Positions 33,249-37,959 of a DNA stretch of 37,959 bases are shown piece after piece (position 1 is the first letter of the stretch; every line of letters starts with the position of its first letter). The stretch is from Verrucomicrobiota bacterium (lineage in GTDB: Bacteria > Verrucomicrobiota > Kiritimatiellia > SS1-B-03-39 > UBA6053). A program made the translations under genes and the position numbers. Location: positions 1 through 37,959 of the forward strand of contig JAFIGD010000047.1 in assembly GCA_020831625.1 (NCBI GenBank), written 5' to 3'. Below the pieces are notes generated by a model. The model was given only the letters and a program-made list of their open reading frames with translations. It searched no databases and was not told where the DNA came from.

Positions 33249-35384
33249 ATGATGTTTCTCCGAATTGTGTTGTACGTGTTTTTGCTTCATCTGATTCCCG
33301 CCGCATATCCGCTCCGTGCGCAGGTGGCGGTGTACACGCCGGATCCTCTGGTCAAAATGGATGCGGAAGGCGGCTGGCGGACCTCACGGCCCCCCGGTTT
33401 GCGTTTGGTTGCGCCTCGTAACGGAACCGCCACCGCCCCGGCCGTGGTCACCGGGGTCTCCACCCCGCCCGCCGCGCAGGTGACCGCTCTCAATCCGATC
33501 AGCGGCGGCGCGCCGTTCCCCGCGTCGAACCTCCGCATCCGATACGGATGGGAGGGGTTGAATGAAAAACCGGATTCCGGAGGAGGTCCCCACGCGATCT
33601 GGTTGACCGCCGAGGTGCCGCCGGAAACGCGGCCCGGGGTGTATCGCGGCATGCTGAATCTGTCCGGCGCCGGCGGGATTCCGATTCAGTTGGAGGTGGG
33701 GGAATGGCTGGCGCCGCGGCCCAACGACTACCGGACCTGGCAAAGCTATCTGCACTCCGCCGAAACCGTCGCAAAACAGTATCGGGCCACCCCCTGGTCG
33801 GATGCGCATTTCGAGAAGATCGAATCCTCGCTGAGGCTGATGGGGCAACTGGGAACGCACGTGATGTATGTCCCGGTCACTGCGCAGGACCAGCCCGGCA
33901 TTGAGCACGGCATGATCCGCTGGACGGGTTCCGGCCCGGCGGCCCGCCCGGAATTTTCCGCGCTGGAGCGTTTTTTTCAATTGTGGGGACGCCACCTCGG
34001 ACCGCCCCGGATTATCATTGTTCAAATGCATTTCGCCAGCATGTGGACGCACCGCGAACGTCACGGTTCCGTCACCGTGACCGAAACCTCCGCCCGCGGA
34101 GGTCCGGGAGGGCGGCAGGTGGAATGGCCCCCGTTTTACGCCCCCGGACAGGGCGCGGTCTGGAGGCAGGCCTTTCAGGGACTGCAGGAGCGGGTCACCG
34201 CCATGGGCTGGAGCGATACAAGCATCATGATCGGCATGAACGCGGATTCCAGGGATTTTCCGGACGACATCCTGGCCTTTTACCGGGAGGCGGCCCCCGG
34301 ACTACGCTGGGCCATGTTCACCCACGGAAGAGGGGATCCCCGCATTCCGGACGAGGCTGAAACCCCTTACGTGATCAGCGGCGTGGATTTCGGTTACGTG
34401 GAATATCCCTATTCGCCCAACCGGGGCCGGGCTTTACCGTCCGACCCCCTGGAGCGAACCCCGCAAAGCCCGGAGGGATTTCCGTTTCTCACCACCTTGC
34501 GTGAGGGCCATGTGGACGGCGTGGGAAGGATCACCACCATGGAGCCGTCCTATTGGATGTTCAAGGCGATGGCCTCGGTGTTCAACACCAACGGATACCG
34601 TGGATTCGGGCATATCGGGCTGGATTACTGGCCCGTGTCCGACGGCGGGGAGCCGCTGTTGAGACGGAACAACCTCACCCGGGACAATACCCGGTGGATG
34701 AGCCAACCGGGACCGGACGGGGCGGTCTCGAGTCCGGCGATTGAATTCGCGCGCATGGGAAACGCCGCAAATGAAGCGATGCATGTGCTGCATACCGCCC
34801 TGAGTCAGGGCGGGTTGAACCGGGCCCTGAGGGAAGAGGCGGAGGCGGCCTTCAACGACGTGTACACGATTCTGTCCACCCATTGGCTCGGCAACCGGCA
34901 GGGTTTGCATGATTCGCTTTCCAAGGTTCCGGACACCCCCTGGCGGGACGCGTTCCGGCAACTTTTTGATGTGACCGGGCGGGTGGCGGCGGCGGCGGAT
35001 CTCGTCGCGGATGTCGGCGGGCTTCCGCCGCCCGGCCCGCAATACCGCGCGGCGGACGCCCGCGACTGGACCAGCCGGGAGGGCCAAACCCTCACCGGGG
35101 TTTTTGTCGAATACGCTCCCGGTCAGGTGACGCTGCTGTTGCCGGACCATCGACAGGTGGCCGTGCCGCTGGAGCTCCTCTCTCCGGAGGATGAGGCCTG
35201 GGTCCGGGAAAAAACCGGCATGAGAATCTGGCGGAATCAGCAGGGCGCGGAAGTGGAGGCCCGTTTGCTGGAGGCCACTCCCGACGGGGTTCGCCTGGAG
35301 CGCGCCGACGGCAGAACCTTCACCCTGGACACCGCGATCCTGAGCGAGGCGGATCAGGCGTATTTGCGGTCCCGTCCACAATGA
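33249..35384 (+). CDS. Secreted glycosidase-like protein with two C-terminal SHD1-like domains
   Basis: The 711-residue protein has a signal peptide (MMFLRIVLYVFLLHLIPAAY, cleaved near LRAQ). A short beta-sandwich (AIWLTAEVPPETRPGVYRGM) leads into a central region of about 400 residues (WQSYLHSAETVAKQYRATPW, IIIVQMHFASMWTHRE, MIGMNADSRDFPDD, GFGHIGLDYWPVSDGG) laid out like the TIM-barrel proteins of the DUF4091 type. I cannot name catalytic residues with confidence. The C-terminus carries two SHD1-like repeats: DWTSREGQTLTGVFVEYAPG ... LSPEDEAWV (about 612-660) and IWRNQQGAEVEARLLEATPD ... LSEADQAYL (about 665-709). SHD1 domains are common on secreted Planctomycetes and Verrucomicrobiota proteins. 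It overlaps the convergent regulator gene by 65 bp. Confidence 0.78.
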   Translation: MMFLRIVLYVFLLHLIPAAYPLRAQVAVYTPDPLVKMDAEGGWRTSRPPGLRLVAPRNGTATAPAVVTGVSTPPAAQVTALNPISGGAPFPASNLRIRYGWEGLNEKPDSGGGPHAIWLTAEVPPETRPGVYRGMLNLSGAGGIPIQLEVGEWLAPRPNDYRTWQSYLHSAETVAKQYRATPWSDAHFEKIESSLRLMGQLGTHVMYVPVTAQDQPGIEHGMIRWTGSGPAARPEFSALERFFQLWGRHLGPPRIIIVQMHFASMWTHRERHGSVTVTETSARGGPGGRQVEWPPFYAPGQGAVWRQAFQGLQERVTAMGWSDTSIMIGMNADSRDFPDDILAFYREAAPGLRWAMFTHGRGDPRIPDEAETPYVISGVDFGYVEYPYSPNRGRALPSDPLERTPQSPEGFPFLTTLREGHVDGVGRITTMEPSYWMFKAMASVFNTNGYRGFGHIGLDYWPVSDGGEPLLRRNNLTRDNTRWMSQPGPDGAVSSPAIEFARMGNAANEAMHVLHTALSQGGLNRALREEAEAAFNDVYTILSTHWLGNRQGLHDSLSKVPDTPWRDAFRQLFDVTGRVAAAADLVADVGGLPPPGPQYRAADARDWTSREGQTLTGVFVEYAPGQVTLLLPDHRQVAVPLELLSPEDEAWVREKTGMRIWRNQQGAEVEARLLEATPDGVRLERADGRTFTLDTAILSEADQAYLRSRPQ

Positions 35385-36513
35385 TTAATCCCCGGCGGAA
35401 AACGGACGGGGTCTGGCCGGTGTGGGCCTTGAAGACTTTCGAGAAATAATCGGTGCTGCTGAACCCGCAGCGCTCCGCGATGTCGTCCAGGGTCAGCTTG
35501 CTTTCGCGCAGAAGGATGCGGGCCCGCTCCAGCCGGGTGTGACGGATGGACTGATCGATACTTTTGCCGACGAGATCCTTGAATTTACGCTCCAGTGATC
35601 TGCGGCCCACCCCGGCGTTACGGGCCACATCCTCCACCTGAATCTTCTCAAACGCCTTTTCGCGAATAAAGCGCAGTGCCTTGGCCAGCCCCTCGTCTTC
35701 GGTGGCCAGGGTGTCGGTGGAAAGATCGGTGACCACTCCGCAGGGCGGAAAGGCCTCCGCGTGGTCGGGCGCAAGCGTTCCCTCAAAAATCTTGTGAAGG
35801 ATTTCCGCCGCCCGGCGACCCATGTTTTGGGAATCCACATCCACGCTGGAGAGCGGGATCGGACTGGATAACGAGACCAGGTCCTCCCGGTCCACCCCCA
35901 GAATCGCGATTTCCTCCGGCACGGAGAATCCCTCCGCCGCCGCAATCCGGCAGACCCGCCGCGCAAAGAGATCGTTGGCCCCGAACACCGCCAGCGGTTT
36001 GGGCAGGGCGTGCAGTTTTGCCGCGATGGTTTTCTCGGGATTCTGCCCCTGCGCGTATTCGTCCACCGCGCACACCTCCAGCCCCGCCAGCCGCTTGCGG
36101 AATCCGTCCAGGCGCTCACGGCTGTAGGAATGGGAGTCCGCCCCCACAAACAGAAAATTCCGGTGCAGGCGGTCCAGGAAATATTCCGCCGCCATGCGGC
36201 CGATGGCTCCGTTGTCGGGCGTGACCGATGCCACCTCCGGCCAGGGGAGATTGATGGCGCTGAAGTTCACGATCGGCAGGCCGGTCGCTTTCAGGGTCTC
36301 TTTCTCCTGCTCGTTCAGGCCAAAGCAGATCACCCCGTCCTTGGTTTGAATGTCTTTGACCATATCAGGATGCATACCGCCGCCCCAGTAGACCGACCAG
36401 ACCGGCGTCTGTTCTTTGGCGTACAGAAACACCCCGCGCAAAAACCGCCGCTGGTGCTGCGACGACATGCTCGCGTGAACAAAGATCTGCCTGGATGTGT
36501 TGTTATTCGGCAT
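35320..36513 (-). CDS. XylR-like transcription factor (LacI-type sensor plus AraC HTH), second copy
   Basis: The 397-residue protein begins with a sensor domain (RQIFVHASMSSQHQRRFLRG, GVICFGLNEQEKETL, PDNGAIGRMAAEYFLDRLHR, FVGADSHSYSRERLDGFRKR, VFGANDLFARRVC, EIAILGVDREDLVSL) and ends with the AraC double helix-turn-helix (IQVEDVARNAGVGRRSLERK, LTLDDIAERCGFSSTDYFSK, TGQTPSVFRRG). The last ~20 residues run past the usual family end and overlap the 3' end of the secreted glycosidase-like gene on the other strand. Its start overlaps the DUF4143 ATPase stop by 11 bp on the same strand. The convergent secreted protein is a candidate target by position only. Confidence 0.9.
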   Translation of the reverse strand: MPNNNTSRQIFVHASMSSQHQRRFLRGVFLYAKEQTPVWSVYWGGGMHPDMVKDIQTKDGVICFGLNEQEKETLKATGLPIVNFSAINLPWPEVASVTPDNGAIGRMAAEYFLDRLHRNFLFVGADSHSYSRERLDGFRKRLAGLEVCAVDEYAQGQNPEKTIAAKLHALPKPLAVFGANDLFARRVCRIAAAEGFSVPEEIAILGVDREDLVSLSSPIPLSSVDVDSQNMGRRAAEILHKIFEGTLAPDHAEAFPPCGVVTDLSTDTLATEDEGLAKALRFIREKAFEKIQVEDVARNAGVGRRSLERKFKDLVGKSIDQSIRHTRLERARILLRESKLTLDDIAERCGFSSTDYFSKVFKAHTGQTPSVFRRGLIIVDGTANTPDPPRSGSRCPG

Positions 36514-37915
36514 GTCGTGATCTTAACGGTTTTTGTTCAGGATCTCCGCCTAAAGCGTCCGCCAGGAGGCGATCCGCCTGACCGCAAAGATACAACGGCA
36601 ATGAGAGAAGTTCAACCGTCACCTCCCGGTCTTGGATTCGGTGGCGAATCATTTGCCGACCGGGCGGGTTGAGATCAAAACGGCAGGCCAAGCCCCCCCC
36701 CTTGGCCTCTGAAAATTGAAACAGGGATTTCAAAGAGCCCCCTTTGCCCGCCTTGACCTCAACCGGGATCACTGCGGGCCCGATCCGGCGTAAAAAGTCG
36801 ACTTCAGCGTTGTTTGCCCGTCCCTCCCGAAGCCAGTAATATAATTCCGGCGGCCGTTTCGGGGTTTCGGCAAAGAAAAATTGTTGCGCCACAAACTGTT
36901 CCGCGAGGACACCCTCATTCACGAATCGCGCGTCCCGCAGCGACCGTTCACTCAGGCCCTCCAAACGGCAGATGCGATTGTAGAGCCCGATGTCCAGGCA
37001 ATACAGTTTAAAGACTTTGTCATCCGCCTCGGACGCCAGGGGCACCCCGTTCGCATGGCTGTGCGGCACGCTCAACACCACGCCGGCTTTTTGGATCAAC
37101 TCCAGCGCCTGTCTGATTTCGCGCGACTGGGATTCACGGTCCACATTCGAATACTTCACCTTGGCTCCCGCGCCCTGCCCAAGATAATCCAAAATTTTCT
37201 GCAAACGCACCAGCGCCCGGCCCTGCGCGTATTTTGAAAAATCATCCCGATAGGTTTGATACACCGCCTCCTGCGCGTCAAAAATTTCATCAAACCCCCG
37301 ACCCTCCACATACAACTGAACCGCCTCCGGCATGCCGCCGACCAGCAGGTAATCCCGCAACAGCGAAATCAGATGCTCGTGAGCACTCAGCGGAAACGTA
37401 TCTCCTGTGGCATAGTTCCGCAACCACTCCAACAGCAGGGCCTCCTCATTTGCCTCCAGAAACTCCTCCCAGGAGACCGGCCCCACATAAAAATATTCGA
37501 CCCGCCCCACCGGCATGGGAAACGAATGTTCCGCCAGCGCGAATTCAAGCAGCGATCCGGCCGCAATCACCGGAAGCTCCGGCATTTCCTCGTAAAAATA
37601 CCGCAGGCACTGCAACAGCTTCGGAACCTCCTGCACTTCATCCAGGAAAAGAAGCGAGTCGGACGGGTCAATCCGCCCCTGATTGCAAATAAACTCGACC
37701 TCCCGCAAAATTTTTCCGGGATCCAGTGTTTCCGAGACCTCCCGAAGAACGGGATGCCGCTCCAGATTCACTTCGAAAAGTTTCAACCCGCGCATTTCCG
37801 CGAACCGCCGAACCAAAGTGGATTTCCCCACCTGCCGCGCCCCGCGAATCACCAGGGGTTTTCGCCGGGTCTTCTCAAACCAGGTTGATAAATAGGCTTC
37901 ATACCTTCTTTTCAT
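36503..37915 (-). CDS. AAA-type ATPase with DUF4143 domain
   Basis: The 470-residue protein has Walker A in VIRGARQVGKSTLVRRFA (about residues 22-40), Walker B in LLFLDEVQEVPKLLQCLRYF, and a sensor region VIAAGSLLEFALAEHSFPMP. The C-terminal DUF4143 part ends with NNAEVDFLRRIGPAVIPVEV and KAGKGGSL, whose EVDF ... PVEVK pattern resembles a PD-(D/E)XK nuclease core. These proteins are widespread, spread horizontally, and have no established role; defence or stress functions have been suggested. The start has no Shine-Dalgarno. The stop overlaps the start of the XylR-like regulator by 11 bp, an unusual pairing that may be fortuitous. Confidence 0.92.
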   Translation of the reverse strand: MKRRYEAYLSTWFEKTRRKPLVIRGARQVGKSTLVRRFAEMRGLKLFEVNLERHPVLREVSETLDPGKILREVEFICNQGRIDPSDSLLFLDEVQEVPKLLQCLRYFYEEMPELPVIAAGSLLEFALAEHSFPMPVGRVEYFYVGPVSWEEFLEANEEALLLEWLRNYATGDTFPLSAHEHLISLLRDYLLVGGMPEAVQLYVEGRGFDEIFDAQEAVYQTYRDDFSKYAQGRALVRLQKILDYLGQGAGAKVKYSNVDRESQSREIRQALELIQKAGVVLSVPHSHANGVPLASEADDKVFKLYCLDIGLYNRICRLEGLSERSLRDARFVNEGVLAEQFVAQQFFFAETPKRPPELYYWLREGRANNAEVDFLRRIGPAVIPVEVKAGKGGSLKSLFQFSEAKGGGLACRFDLNPPGRQMIRHRIQDREVTVELLSLPLYLCGQADRLLADALGGDPEQKPLRSRHAE

Positions 37916-37959
37916 AACGAATAGAATACCCCAATAAAATCTGCATGCAAGACCTAAAA

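Overview
The window looks like a piece of a GC-rich Verrucomicrobiota-type (PVC superphylum) chromosome. The pointers are two proteins with PEP-CTERM sorting tails, a Verru_Chthon cassette protein A homologue, two XylR-like regulators that join a LacI-type sensor to an AraC helix-turn-helix, tandem SHD1-like domains on a secreted protein, and dispersed CCCCGGAGGGG repeats. The phylum is inferred from gene content only. No rRNA, tRNA, CRISPR array or prophage was seen.

Layout. 1-205 is the start of a secreted protein gene that runs off the left edge. 398-3010 is a repeat-rich accessory stretch: a GlsB-type membrane protein gene, a VapBC-like toxin-antitoxin pair, a truncated copy of the glsB 3' end, and a REP-associated (RAYT) transposase bracketed by inverted composite repeats. 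3018-11468 is one 2816-residue cyclic beta-1,2-glucan synthase. 11826-15542 holds a YcaQ-like DNA glycosylase, an AT-richer GIY-YIG protein, and a secreted alpha/beta hydrolase behind a run of hairpins.

15565-23717 is a stress and signalling island: a frameshifted ice-binding-like (DUF3494) PEP-CTERM gene, a hybrid histidine kinase, an entericidin-like lipopeptide, a DUF3185 membrane protein, a two-gene CheB-CheR-PAS plus histidine kinase operon, and a three-BON-domain OsmY-like protein. 23824-27178 holds a second PEP-CTERM protein, a XylR-like regulator and a GH28-like enzyme that probably form a sugar-acid utilisation unit. 27675-32532 is a two-gene Verru_Chthon-type surface/pilin-like cassette bracketed by inverted ~71-bp repeats. 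33249-37915 holds a secreted glycosidase-like protein with SHD1-like repeats, a second XylR-like regulator and a DUF4143 ATPase.

Main discovery. Four genes in the glucan synthase and stress region (glucan synthase, DUF3494 protein, entericidin, BON protein) each carry the same 17-bp palindrome-centred motif, consensus NAGGGTAASACCCCATA, in the same orientation toward the gene. In each it lies 21 or 22 bp upstream of a hexamer that is -10-like in three of the four, with a poor -35. This puts the palindrome about 42-44 bp upstream of the predicted start site, where class II activators bind. The simplest reading is an undescribed envelope/osmotic-stress regulon whose activator is not encoded in the window.
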